Positions 1 to 11,800 of a stretch of 64,000 nt of DNA are shown here, in pieces. The DNA is taken from contig CM059971.1 of the NCBI GenBank assembly GCA_030490835.1, forward strand, positions 72,558,224 to 72,622,223. The letters are read 5' to 3'. Position numbers and translations under genes: made by a program. The notes beneath the pieces were generated by a model. It was not told the DNA's origin, ran no database searches, and worked only from the letters and a program-made list of their open reading frames with translations. Position 1 is the stretch's first letter; every line of letters begins with the position of its first letter. This DNA is from Annona cherimola (lineage: Eukaryota > Streptophyta > Magnoliopsida > Magnoliales > Annonaceae).

Positions 1-46
1 TGATGTTATGTACATAGAGATAGATGTGTACCAATTTAAGTCTCCT

Positions 47-1558
47 TCACCAAGATTCCAATCCTCTACTGTTACAATGACCATCATCTTTCCTGAAGCC
101 ATTAAGGCTCCAAAACTCTCTACTGCCATCTAAATCCACCTCGTCTACAACATGTTCCTCTTCGTCAATCCCAAAATCCTCCAAACCATCTTCAATCCCA
201 GCATCAAACAGTTCCTCAAAACTGCCATCATCGTCATCGTCATCATCGCAATCCTCATCTTCCTCCTCTTCTTCATCTTCTTCAACATAATCGACACCCT
301 TGACATTGTTCCTCCTGAACCTTCTCATCCTCTTCCCATCCCTAACCAGCTCCATCAACCTCTTCTTAGCCATCAACAGATCATCCTCCCCCAACAACAG
401 CTTTCCATTTTGATCATAAGCTTCCACCAGAAACACAGAATCTCTCTGCCCCTTTACACTCACGTAGAACATATCTGGGTGCCTCACAAGCATTCCCCAC
501 AGCCTATTTGGAAGACCAAACTCCTTCCTAAAATGAGTCAGGTGATCCACCAACGTCCTTTTCTCCACAGTCATACTCAGGACCTCTCTCACAACCGCAC
601 ATGCCCTTCTCTCGGCCTCCATCATGTGTGGAGGCGGAGGCGGAGGCCCCATCTCATCCACGACATACGGATTGACCTCCGGTAATTCGCCAAACTTAAT
701 CAGGTAGTCCCGATGCCGCCGCTTCAAATTGACGCCCTTCCGCAGCCGGAGCTGCTTGAATTTGGGAGGCCGGTCAATGATCCGGTTGGAGGGGGCAGCG
801 GGGGTGGCAGGGAAGGGGAGGGCAAGGTGGGGATCCCACGACACAAGCTCCAGCGCACGGCCGTAGGAGGTGTCCACGGTCCTGAAGCGCTGGGGGAATT
901 GGTTGCAGAGGTGGGGGCGGAAATTGGGGGGGAGGCCGAGGTCGGGGGCGAGGTGGGCGAGCTTGGAGAGTAGGAGGCGACGGTGGGAGGAGAGCATGAG
1001 GAGCTTTTGGAGCTTGGAAGCGAGGGCGGAGGAGATGTGGGATTTGAGGAGGGATTCTTGGAGAGAGAGGGAGAAAGCAGCGGGGGTGAGGCGGACGGAG
1101 AGGGGAGGGTCGTGGGGGGAGTTGGGGGAATGTGGAAGGTAGAAGAGTTGGAAGATGGCAGGGTAGCGTTGGATCATGGAGAGGATGGAGCGGCGAGGAG
1201 GGAGGGAGAGGTAGGAGCGGCATTTGGAGAGGATGGGGAGGGTGAGGTAGCGGCGGGGTTTGGAGAGGAGGAGGGTTTTGAGCTTCTGGACGAAGCGGAG
1301 CTTGTTGTGCTTCACGACGTGGCGGTCAAGGGAGGGGTTGCGGATGATTTTGGGGGAAGAAGACGTGTATTTGCAAGATATGGAGGAGATGGGGATGCGC
1401 CGGCGCCGGCGCCGGCAGGTGTTGGCTTTTGCGACGGTTGTGGGTTTGGAGGGGAGGAAGGTCGTGAGGAGAAGCGAGCTCCTGCTGCTGCCGGTGGAGG
1501 TGGTGAGGATTTGCTTTGGGGTGGGAAGAAAGGGAAGGGATGCGGCGGCGACTGCCAT
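47..1558 (-). CDS. PORR-domain organelle RNA-binding protein (WTF1/RPD1-like)
   Basis: Intronless gene for a 503-aa protein. PORR (plant organelle RNA recognition, DUF860) proteins bind group II introns or other RNAs in chloroplasts or mitochondria and are needed for splicing. Seen: a Ser/Thr/Arg-rich N-terminus that looks like a transit peptide (about residues 1-60, with an Arg run at 49-54); the PORR core from about 78 (DRHVVKHNKLRFVQKLKTLL) through LSLPPRRSILSMIQRYPAIF (117-136), a KLQKLLMLSSHRRLLLSKLA block (182-201) and LELVSWDPHLALP (236-248); a second conserved block FRKEFGLPNRLWGMLVRHPD (343-362); and an acidic tail (426-443 almost all Asp/Glu). A proline run lies at 305-310. The ATG at 1558 is followed directly by the transit-like sequence. 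Family membership is clear; which PORR paralogue, and chloroplast versus mitochondrion, is not settled by sequence alone. Confidence 0.93.
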   Translation of the reverse strand: MAVAAASLPFLPTPKQILTTSTGSSRSSLLLTTFLPSKPTTVAKANTCRRRRRRIPISSISCKYTSSSPKIIRNPSLDRHVVKHNKLRFVQKLKTLLLSKPRRYLTLPILSKCRSYLSLPPRRSILSMIQRYPAIFQLFYLPHSPNSPHDPPLSVRLTPAAFSLSLQESLLKSHISSALASKLQKLLMLSSHRRLLLSKLAHLAPDLGLPPNFRPHLCNQFPQRFRTVDTSYGRALELVSWDPHLALPFPATPAAPSNRIIDRPPKFKQLRLRKGVNLKRRHRDYLIKFGELPEVNPYVVDEMGPPPPPPHMMEAERRACAVVREVLSMTVEKRTLVDHLTHFRKEFGLPNRLWGMLVRHPDMFYVSVKGQRDSVFLVEAYDQNGKLLLGEDDLLMAKKRLMELVRDGKRMRRFRRNNVKGVDYVEEDEEEEEDEDCDDDDDDDGSFEELFDAGIEDGLEDFGIDEEEHVVDEVDLDGSREFWSLNGFRKDDGHCNSRGLESW

Positions 1559-1575
1559 TTCATGTTGTGTGTGAG

Positions 1576-1671
1576 TCTGGACTCTCGAGCTATCTAGGTG
1601 TGGACCAGCAACTCAAAAAAAAATCTGGACTCTCGAGCTATCTAGGTTTGGATCAGCAACTCAAAAATGAT
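1576..1671. repeat. 48-bp tandem duplication just upstream of the PORR gene
   Basis: Two adjacent copies of a 48-bp unit (1576-1623 and 1624-1671) starting TCTGGACTCTCGAGCTATCT, each ending in an A-rich tract. They differ at only a few bases. The array starts 18 bp upstream of the PORR start codon, so it probably lies in the 5' UTR or core promoter. Confidence 0.85.
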
Positions 1672-1804
1672 AAAATTTAATTTATATATTAAATACATAT
1701 ACATGACTAAGTTTATAAAAAAATAAAATTTTTATTTTAAATAGATTTTTTTAGGTGAGCTAAATAAGTTATTTATTTAATTTAGGCTAACAGGATCATT
1801 TTTC

Positions 1805-2515
1805 TTTTAGATATACTCACAATATTTAAATTTAATTATAGATATACCTGCATATCAAAAAAATTATAAAAAATCTTATATATATAAACATTAAGTATAT
1901 TATTAATTTTAAATATACTCAAAATCAAAACATTCATAAATGATCATATTGCCATTGAATGAAAATGATCTATTTCATTCATTACATTAATTCATTTTAT
2001 AATTTTCAATGTCATCTGATGCAAGTGAGAGAATTAGAGATTTTGTTGAAAGAGGTTTTTTTTTTTTATTGATATTATATACACCTGTGACATCTTGATA
2101 TTACAAATCAAATCCATTCACAACCCTCACAATGGAGGGACATATTACAGATACCTTCGTACTTGAGGGACTAAGTATAAATACCTCTATAACAAGAAGG
2201 ACACATGCAAGGGGTTACAAAAGCCTACACCAAATGCTATCTGTGGGTTTCGAACCCACAACCTGACAGCACCCCAACCGGTGAAAGAGGTTTTGCTCAT
2301 AGATATATGAATAGATTTTGATTATGGATTTGATTTTATAAGTTTATTTTTGTAATTTGGAATTAATACTAACGGCCGTCATATGAGCTGTCTGATTTTT
2401 GATATATTTGAAATTAATGATATACTTAGGAGGTCTATATAAAAGATTTTTAACTTGATAGGTATATTTGTAATTCAGAGTAAATGTTTTCACTATATTT
2501 GAAATCAATCCAAAA
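1805..2515. mobile_element. Inverted-repeat (MITE-like) element, interrupted by a SINE
   Basis: The AT-rich left arm (about 1805-1935) reads back as the inverse of about 2395-2515: both contain the pattern of ATATACCT, AAAAATCTTxTATATA, AAGTATATxATTAATTTxAAATATA in the same order. The SINE at 2060-2281 sits between the arms and so came later. No coding capacity is seen and the ends are not sharp. Confidence 0.5.
2060..2281 (-). mobile_element. tRNA-derived SINE with 13-bp target-site duplication
   Basis: Flanked by perfect direct repeats TGAAAGAGGTTTT (2047-2059 and 2282-2294). On the minus strand it has a B-box-like GGTTCGAAACC near its head and an A-rich tail (the T run after 2060). Its 3' half matches the tails of the SINEs at 37861-38125 and 22654-22859, so this is one family. 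The head is short before the B box, so this copy is probably 5'-truncated. Confidence 0.8.
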
Positions 2516-2677
2516 CAAAAATCTTGTCCCGCGTTTCAACGTTGAAAGATTGGAGAGAAGGTTAAGATCTCCATGAATCCAGTATGTTATTTCTGCCATG
2601 TTCTAGGAAATACGAATCTAAGAATCTCAGGCCAAGTAGAAGGACAAGTAGAACAGAAAGTGTTAGACTATTAGTTG

Positions 2678-3107
2678 GGGTAATTTATATATATACCAAC
2701 ATAGTTTGATACTAATTGCAGATATATCCACGTAGTTTTACGAAATGCATATTACCTCCACATAGTTTCACCGAAATTGCATATTACCCCCACGCCGTTA
2801 CCCGCAGTTAATGTCTGACGTTATATTTTGAAAAATGACGAAAATGCCCTCATTGGTATACGTAGTTTCATGGTGGTACTATGCAATTTTGGTACAACTA
2901 TTGAGGGTGATATGCAATTCATGAAACTATGGGTGAGGGCATTTTCGTCATTTTCCAAATATAACGTCAGATATTAACGACAGGTAAGGCATGAGGGTAA
3001 TATGCAATTTTGGTGAAACTATGTGGGGGTAATATGCATTTCATGAATCTACGTGGGTATATCTGCAATTAGCGTCAAACTATGTGGGTATATATGCAAA
3101 TTACCCC
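2678..3107. mobile_element. MULE-like foldback MITE with 9-bp TSD
   Basis: Long terminal inverted repeats of about 180 bp: the left arm starts GGGTAATTTATATATATACC and the right end is the inverse (GTATATATGCAAATTACCCC). Directly repeated TATTAGTTG flanks it (2669-2677 and 3108-3116). A 9-bp TSD plus long TIRs is the signature of Mutator-like elements. No transposase is present. Confidence 0.85.
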
Positions 3108-4162
3108 TATTAGTTGTGAAAGCTTGAAATCACGATTTATATAATTTTAAAAAAATGAAAATGAGTTTTATCTGTTTTTCTATACGAGGTTTTTTTATTC
3201 ATTTTCCTGAAACAAACCGAAAAAATATTAAGAGAGTATTCCAAGCAATACATGATTTTTAGATTGAATCTGTATTATTATTTTTAAGATAACTTTTCAA
3301 ATCCCAAGACATTTTTTTCAGTTTTCAAGATAATTTTCTAATTTCTAAGACAGCTTTTTCAATTTCCAATACAATATTATTCATTTCCGATACACATCCA
3401 AAATCATGTACGGAATAAAACAAGTCCTAAAGATGTAGTTCTTTTCTTCTTGTTTTCTGACATTTGTACGAAATAATAAATTGATTTTTTATCCTATCTG
3501 GTGATTTTGCTTCAATACGGTGATACCCAACTTTCCATCTTTATTTATAAAAAAAAAAAAAAAAAAAATCTCGGACATTATTTGCTTCATCGTTACTGAT
3601 AAAGCTCACAAATGTGTATTTCTATTTCTATCCCGAAATAAATAAGCCTTTACGTGAAGATTGGCGATGTTGGCTCAACTTTGTGTTTGTTCACTTCAAC
3701 AAACCATCATATTTATCTACTCTTTAGAATTTGGATAGACATTTGAAGAAATAGTCCCCTTTCAGTCGTTTGGCCAGCACTAACTCTTTTTCTTTTTCTT
3801 TTTATTTTTTTTTTCAAATTCCAAATATAACTGCTATTTCTACCACTAATTCCAACATCATCCACTAAGCTTGAAAACTTACATCCATATCCTTGAATTT
3901 TGGTTTCATCTGCTCTAAAGGTGCTGAATATGGAAAAGATCCCGCTAACAGTTTACATAACAGATTGGGTATGTTTGGAAGATAGCATACTTATTGAATA
4001 TAAATTGAAGTTATAATACTTGTGAGTGTAATTAGAAATATAGATAAAATTAGTTGATATATTTAAAATTGATACTTTTTTTTTTTGGCACTCTCTCTAA
4101 AATGGAAATTTTGTACTCAAAAAGTATTTTTGTGCCCACATGCCAAAACTCAGATTTTGGGC
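3108..4162. other. AT-rich intergenic DNA, no gene seen
   Basis: Low-complexity AT-rich sequence with a run of about 20 A near 3550 and T/C-rich stretches near 3790-3820. No reading frame with recognisable protein similarity and no RNA gene was seen. Confidence 0.5.
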
Positions 4163-4675
4163 TTATTTCGGGGGATCTACTTCTATGATATCTTTTCTCT
4201 ATATAACTCGCTTCAATTTTAATATCTTGATAGTTGATAGAAAATTCACTCCCTTGATTATATTTAGCATCATTTATATATTTATGAAAACTCTTTCATT
4301 TTTTCAATATAATTGTATATGGACCTTAATTACGTATAAAATCAACATAATAAACTAGTTTAATACTAAATATCAATTTTTAAATAGTTTTTCCAACATT
4401 TAACCATCTAAAATATCATTACTACAAGGATAAATGATTTTTTAGAGTATTATTACATTCTAATATAAATGTAAATGGATCTAATCATTGCCATGATTTA
4501 AACACAGATAAATTTATTTTAAGCAAATCTAGCCCATGCACATACTTGATTTAGATGAAACTTAATTTCCTAACTAAACAAATAATGTTAAAAAAATGAA
4601 TGGATTAAATTTTGCATTAATCATTAGCAACTTAAAAATTAGAAGGTTACGTAGAAGTGAAGCCCCATTTTCAGC
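4163..4675 (+). mobile_element. MITE of the 500-bp GCTTCTATG family (family B)
   Basis: Same internal sequence as the copies at about 15790-16700, 26908-27440, 27755-28215, 37345-37820 and 42090-42770: a TTGATAGTTGATxGAAAATTCACT-type start, TTTAGCATCATTTATAT, the ATATxGACCTT / AAAATCAACATAATAAA block, and a right end with GGTTACGTAGAAGTG. No coding capacity. Confidence 0.7.
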
Positions 4676-4903
4676 AGCAAAAGCCTAACACACAAGCTAT
4701 TCCAGAAAAGTTAAGAATTTTGGCTTTCCGAAGAGTCATGGTTCTGACTTTCATACCTTCACAATCTCCCAAATGGCCTTCTGATGAGTAAAATCAATAC
4801 ATTTACACGTATTTCAATTTTCAAATTTCAAGGCGAAAAAGCACTGAACTTTTTGCAACTCCGGGCCGGATATAGCCGGGCTCTATTTAGCCGACTTCAA
4901 TTC

Positions 4904-5206
4904 TATGCTCCCTGCAGCACGTGCTGCATGCTCCCGAGCGTATATATTTATTTTTTTAAAAAAAAAATTTATAAACTTATTAGCCCAAATGTATTTAACG
5001 TATATATCAATTTTTATTATTTTTGGAGTATTTTAAATATTTATTTTTTATTTTTGAAAATCAGTGGCATTTTAATAATTTAAAATTACCTAAAATGCCA
5101 CTGATTATCAAAAATAAAAAATAAATATCTAAAATACTCCAAAAATGGTAAAAATTTACAAAAAAAATTTCAAAAAAAAAATAAGTGCATGCTCTCGGGA
5201 GCATTG
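4904..5206. mobile_element. Foldback element
   Basis: Near-perfect hairpin: the arm containing AAAATCAGTGGCATTTTA (about 5055) is followed by its inverse AAAATGCCACTGATTATCAA (about 5093), and the pairing extends outward to GCATGCTCCCGAG (about 4926) against GCATGCTCTCGGGAGC (about 5190). Same design as the elements at 15899-16278 and 42785-43090. No TSD was resolved here. Confidence 0.7.
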
Positions 5207-5850
5207 GCAGAAAAAGCTTAACGTGTAGCCCATTACAAAGAAGCCAGCAATAGCCTAATAGGAAACCTGGCTACCCGTAGGATTGTAGCTTTTACGCACA
5301 AAAAATGTCAAAAACAGGCTTTCGGAAATCAATCTAAGCATTCATATACACAATTTGAGATGAATAAGCATGGTTGTTGTGCGCAACGTGCGGCCAAACA
5401 AGTCGTTAAGTTTCAGAACGCAAAAGCCAAGAACGTGAAGTGGCCCTCAAAACTTGCAGAGGCCCTCCCTGCGTATACATAGCCTAAAATTCGGCTTGAT
5501 CATTTAACAATACGACAGAAAATGTTAGTAGAGGCCGTGAAGTGAAAAATACAAGTTCTTCTCATGTAAAGAAATAGCGTGCTGCGTTACCATTATAAAG
5601 AGGAAGACGAATGTTCTCACCTGGCGTAGAGTTTTGAATGTACTTCCACTCAAGAAAAATGGAATGACACTCTCCGAAAAAAATAAAAAAGGAATGCCGC
5701 CATCTTACAAGACGTCTGCTTCAATTCCCATTATGGGATTTCACATCCCATATAAATTGCTTACTGCCTTTTCCCTTGAAAATTGAGATGTTCATGAGCA
5801 GCAATGCTCTTGTTCTACTTTAATCCTATACAACACAAAATAAAAAAGAA
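5207..5850. other. Intergenic, 3' side of FAN1
   Basis: No gene or repeat recognised. The part next to 5851 must include the FAN1 3' UTR; I see no convincing polyadenylation signal. Confidence 0.4.
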
Positions 5851-8800
5851 TTATGCTTTATGTAAGGGTGTTGGACTCACTTTGCAGACCTCTACATTAA
5901 AGCCACAGTCCATCAGTGTCAGCAACCAAGCTCGTTGCTGTTCCGAGAGTCTATCCCTTGGTCCTTTAACTTCAACAAGTTTTGCCTCACCCCTGTATTC
6001 TCCAGAGAAGCGCCACAGCAATAAATCCGGCAAACCACTTGACCAGTTGCGATAATCCTCAGCCAAGTGCCGGCAAAGCGATGCTAGGCACGGACCACCA
6101 ACGCACACGACTGCAGCTCGTAGATCAGATAAGCAATGCTGGTCCCAGTTTACCCCCAAGCATGCGGTTCCCTTGTGTGATTCCCATGATGCAATAATGA
6201 TCTCCTCTGCCATTCCTTCATGAATCTTTTGCAGGTGACCTTCAATAAGGCTCTTTCTTGAGATGTAAAAGCTGTCAGTATCAAAATCCAGTGGTGCCAA
6301 CTGCCAAATAAGGAAAAAATGAAGCTGATACCCCACAAAAAAAAAAAAAAAAAAAGAGCTGCGGACAAAATGAATGTTCAAAATTACTTTCTATGTTCTG
6401 ATACTGATCTCATGGAAATATAGAACATTCTGCAAACGATATGCCAATAATCTTTATTGCTGCGAGGAATACAAAATTAGAATACAGAACCCCAAATTTG
6501 TGAAACTGAAAGGACACAATGCACTGCGATTCCACGATTTTGGCCTGGGATGGAAAGACCATTATCATATGTTATTTCTTATGCTCGTGTAGCTTGTACA
6601 TGCTAGTCCTAAAGAAATTTTAACAGGAGTTTGGGTTTATGATGTTGGGAGTTTCGTTTTCCTTTTTTAATTTTCCTCCTAACAAGTAAAGCATCATAAC
6701 CATTAGCAACCTTGAACAGATGGAAACCAATTAGTCAGACAAGGATAAGTTGAAGTGGGAACATTTAATTATTTTGTCCCACCAGTAACATGCTGGTATG
6801 AAAGATCACATCTATTTAAAATGAAATAAATATTATGTTCTCCCCTTCATATGGTTCATAGAATGGTTCCAGAAGATCACAATCCACCTTCTCTCAGTAG
6901 AGGATGTCATTTCCAGTTGAAGAATTTATGAGGTCTATTCTAATGCTGATTCCAATGCTTACAATTTTTTTTACCGGACTCTGAAGAGTTGTCTTCCTAG
7001 TTATCATCAGTAAGGTTTCACGATTCATTCTTCCGGTGCAAAACAAACTTTAATATCAACAGTTAATGACCTGGAGCTAAAAGAAAAGTTATAAAGTTAC
7101 CGTATTCATAGAGAGATGATAGTAGTACAGAAGAAATGTCCCCAGTTCAAATGTTAACTATCTTTTTCAAATTAAAAACCTACCTCTAGAACCAGCAGAT
7201 TAAGATACACATGATTAATTTGGCATCTGAAATAATTTCAAAGAAACTAAACCAAGTTCTGGTAACTTCTAATGCATCATCACACACCTTAAGCAACCAA
7301 AAGGAAAATCCATCTCATAAGCAAGAGCATAGGTATTGGAATCGATATTTTTTTTTATCCAAACCTGCCTCTTGAAAACTGAGACAAACTTCTTCTACAG
7401 ACATTGAGATTCAAAATTTTCTACATTACGAACAAAACTATCATGATGTAGTAGCATTGTAGCAAAGCATTTAAACGCAAAAATGCTCCTAAAATGCATC
7501 GTTGGATATCATTCATAGAATGGAGGTGTATTTCCATAAAATGCCATAGAATACCAACCCTACAATGGAAGTGTATTATCACAGGATATCATACAACTCA
7601 ATGCAGCATTATTGCAGATGGTATACAGAGTGAGTGGCCAGCTCATAACCATCACAATGGTATACTTTTAAGTGTTCAACCAAGGCAAAGGCAGAAGATG
7701 GCAGCTTGAAAAGTTTACAAACTCCTTTACCTGAAATCTGGTCAAGAATACATCTGGTATATCAGCAAAAATAATGTTCCACATAAGAAGCCCAAATATA
7801 GTCATCCAAATGCCACTCTCCGTATGGACACCTTGCCAACCACCCCCTTCCCCGGCATAATACTGCAAAGCCAGTTGCTCAACGCTACATTGGCCTTCAT
7901 CATCACCATAATACCTGTTCTTCATTCCTTGTTCGCAGTTCACTGGTCTCCCCAACACATGTACCTAATTAGTAGAACCAAAATAATTGTCAGCATTAAG
8001 TGAGATCATGCAAAGTTTACCAGGCTTGGAGATGGGGAGCACTTCGGTATTACCACCAGAAGCCAGAAGGTGTACCCACCTCCTTAATCTTCAGGTTCAC
8101 TGAAGCAGCAAAACTTGGAATTTTCCAGCGCCTTGGTGGCTTTCCCAAGCGTATTACCCGCCTTTGCAGTGCCATTTTTGACCCAGCACGTATCCATGGA
8201 TCTTGAACCCCTTGCTCAGCTAGGGAAAGGCTCTCATTTATATGATTTATATGCTCTAAATCAACTGACAATCTCAGCGTCCAATATCCCCGTCGACTAT
8301 CACATTTAAATGTCTCCAGAAGGCACTTAAGAAGCCTCACTGCTTCTGCATACCTGGAAAGCAGTGATAATTATCATGGAAACAGGGGTTTGAAAATAGG
8401 ACAGGAAAAACCGAAAAAGGAATCTGAAAAATGGCTGACAGTAGGAATGAGGTGACGTGATTGAGAATAATAATTTAGAATAAAGTGAATAAATATAGGA
8501 TGTGTTTGGAAAGTGATAGATTTTTTTTTATGAAAAGTCTTTGGTGTCAAAGTTCTTGAAATGTGAGAAAATTATGTAATATAGTAAAGATAATAATGAG
8601 GAGTAAAGATAACCAAATTAAAATAGATAGATTAGATGTATGAACAGTTGTGTAGAAATAATTGAAAAGTATGGCAGTTGTATAAGAAAAGGTGAAGAAA
8701 TAATTAAAAAATAGGGTAGTTATGAAGAGTGAACATTTTTCTGGGTAAACAAACACCCCCATAAAATAACTAGGATTCTTAGCTAAAGAGATGGACGTTG

Positions 8801-11800
8801 CAGATATAATAGTTAAGAAGTATAGCTTTATCCAACCAATCTGAGAGGAGCTTTTGGAGGGAGGTTCCTCCGACTTGTATTGTAGGTTCTCTTTGTATGG
8901 ACTCTTCTCATTTGGAATGATCTCTCTTTTCCCCACACCTGTTTGTCTGTCTTTCAACTGGGGATGGATGGGAGGGGGTATGGGTGAAAAACTTCAAAAA
9001 AAAAAAATTGTCAAATCACATGAAATAGTGTAGCAATGTTTGCTTTCCACCACCCTTTTGCAAGTAAACAAACGGACCTAGTAATAGTGCTATGGATAAC
9101 CATAAACTAGAGAAATGAACTCTATCCACTTACTAGCATCTGGTTTTAAATATCTGTATTTACATAGTAGGCCAGGCAAAGAGTTGGAATGACAGGCTGA
9201 GTGGGTATTCATTATTGTCTTATCAATTAGGGAGCAACAATAAATATTGGGACCATGGACATGAGTAGATCTATGCAATAATTGCCATTGATTTACTTTT
9301 ATATTTAACATTAAGCTTTTGGCATTTTGTTTGTGATTATGAATGAGCAGATTGGACATCTACAAGAAGAGATGCCATGAGGCGTGTCCTTCACAATGAG
9401 TATGCTATGGAAAAGTCAAAGATATAATTTTTTATCAGATTATTAACAACTCAGAAGGATCTATTCACAAGTGTTGTCTTACAAAGCACTTCATGCTTCT
9501 TGAGCTTAATTATAGTTTTGGAATAAAGTTCCATAATGACATTGAATATAGAAGCAGGTAGCCATTTTGAGTTCTACTCCAACTTCATTGAGAATTAAGA
9601 CAAAATAGTTCATGATATTCCACCATAAGCCAGGACATCTAGCCAGCTGGCAGAAGTAAATGCAGGTTTAGAGGCCAAAGCAAGCAGACAAACTATATGA
9701 AGAGTTTAGAGATGTGGATGCAGATAACAACAGCTGACGAAACAACAACATAAGTTTGACAAAAACATGAACTTCATACCTGTGATGACGCTCAAAGAAA
9801 GACACCCCCAAGGTGACAACTTTTGAGTAGACCCACGAGGCAGTGAAACGTAAATGGAAGGACACTACGGATTCAGGAATTGACAAGTGACTTGCATTTT
9901 CAGTAGAAGACATACGCTCATCAGATGCCTGTATGCATCGCATCACCATTGCTAGATTATTCTCATCAAGGGACTCATCCATTATTTGTGCCACTTCAAT
10001 TGCCTAGGAACAGAAGAGCAGTATGACTAGTAAGGAAAATAATAAAACAGATGCATCTTTCACTGGATGCAAGGCTACCTCTTCGTATGCGAGAAATCTG
10101 CTCCTACTCATAAATATGTGGCGTGAAATATTGCATGTATAAGCTGGATACTTGACCAGACCCAGATCCACTAATAGAAAGGATTTGAGATCCTGCTCTC
10201 CATTGAGAAAAAACAATCTCTGCAGAGATGGAGAAATGAAGTGAAAATAGAGAAGCAAAAGCAAATTTGGAAAGAAACAAATAAACTTCATTTTTCACAT
10301 CAATAATAAGATAGTGTTAGAAATAAAGAAAAGTAAATGAACATAACTGCGGGAGAGGGATCCATCATAAATTTACCTCTAGGCGCCAACAGAGAATCTC
10401 TGCAGTGGAAGAAATCCTAATAAAGGTACCATACTGTTCCACAACAATGTTTGGCAGTGATGGGCTGCATACTCAATAGTTGAAAATAAAACAAGTTGTC
10501 ACCAACTCATACAACTGTATGAGAAGTTCTTGTCAGAATTATAAAAGATATAAGCAAACCACTCATGTACCATTTTCCATCTTCATATGACGTAAATAAC
10601 CTATCAACAAGTTCTCTCTTTCTTGCGCGGCTGATTCCTTTCTAAAACAGCAGAAAAGAAAAGAGAATAAAATGCCGAAAAAAAAATTTTGAAGACATAA
10701 ATTGGATGATGAGATGCATTTATTGGGACCTCAAAGTAACCCATCAAAAATAAGGAAAAGAGTGCAGAACCAAGTAGAAGAATCTAAAATTAGATAAAAT
10801 ATATATATATATTAAGATGATAATTGATAATGAAAGGAGAAAACAACAGTTTGAAATGAAATTTTAAAACCACAAGATTTGCTAGATTTCAGAAACTAGC
10901 AATTGGAAATTTGGAATTTCAGCAGATGCAGCAGAAAGTATGTGAGGATGTAGGCAATAACAACTGAAAAACCTGTTGTGTATTCCTGACTCATCACACA
11001 TTCTAAACCAGATTTCCAGCAAAAAAAGTTCAAAAATCAATGTTCTTAAGCAAGATAAAATGCAAATAACTAGAAAAGATAAATATTCAAACCTTTGAAA
11101 GTACAGAATTTGAAATCTCACGTAGCTCAGGAACAGTAAGTGCATCTAAAACCTCTCTGATGTCAGTTATGGGTGGTTCTTTTGTGGCTCCCAAGGAGCG
11201 AAGATAATTAATGGCTGTTATAAGAGCAAGTTATCAGTTTGCAGCATCTGAAGCATACAAGGTCAGTAATTAATCATGAACAATCGTAAACAACAAAGTT
11301 TGACAGAAGCCATAGTACCACAAAGCTGTTCAACTGCTTGTTGAGAATCTGATATCTCAGGGTAGGATATGTCATTCAGACAAAACCAAGGACCTAAATT
11401 AAGCAAAGAAAATTGATCAAAAAAGGAAAAATTCCATTATACATGGAACTCACCGGCTTCTTGAAATGTCACTCAACGAAGAAAAAAGTGAAATTATTAA
11501 AGGAAATATTTGTTAAATTTTCACATTTGGCATAGCATGATGCACCACGCCATTAAGGAAAGATGCTAATCCTTAGCAACATAAGATTAAAGGTGTGCGT
11601 AGAGCGTGTAGACCACCTGCTTGTCATGTGAGGTAAGCCTAAAATTAAATGAATGAAACTTTGGATGTATAGAGAAATTTGCTTCAAATTATCACTTTTC
11701 AAAGGTTGATGCCCATCAAGATCAGTCAAAAATCCCAATCAAGAAATTTCCATCATAGAGAGAAAAGAAGAAAAATGAAATTAACTTTCCATAGGAAGGC

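Noticed and set aside
152..1597. Open frames on the plus strand and in other frames over the PORR gene (for example 152-685, 983-1597)
   Set aside because: Antisense shadows of a strongly conserved coding sequence; compositional, without domains.
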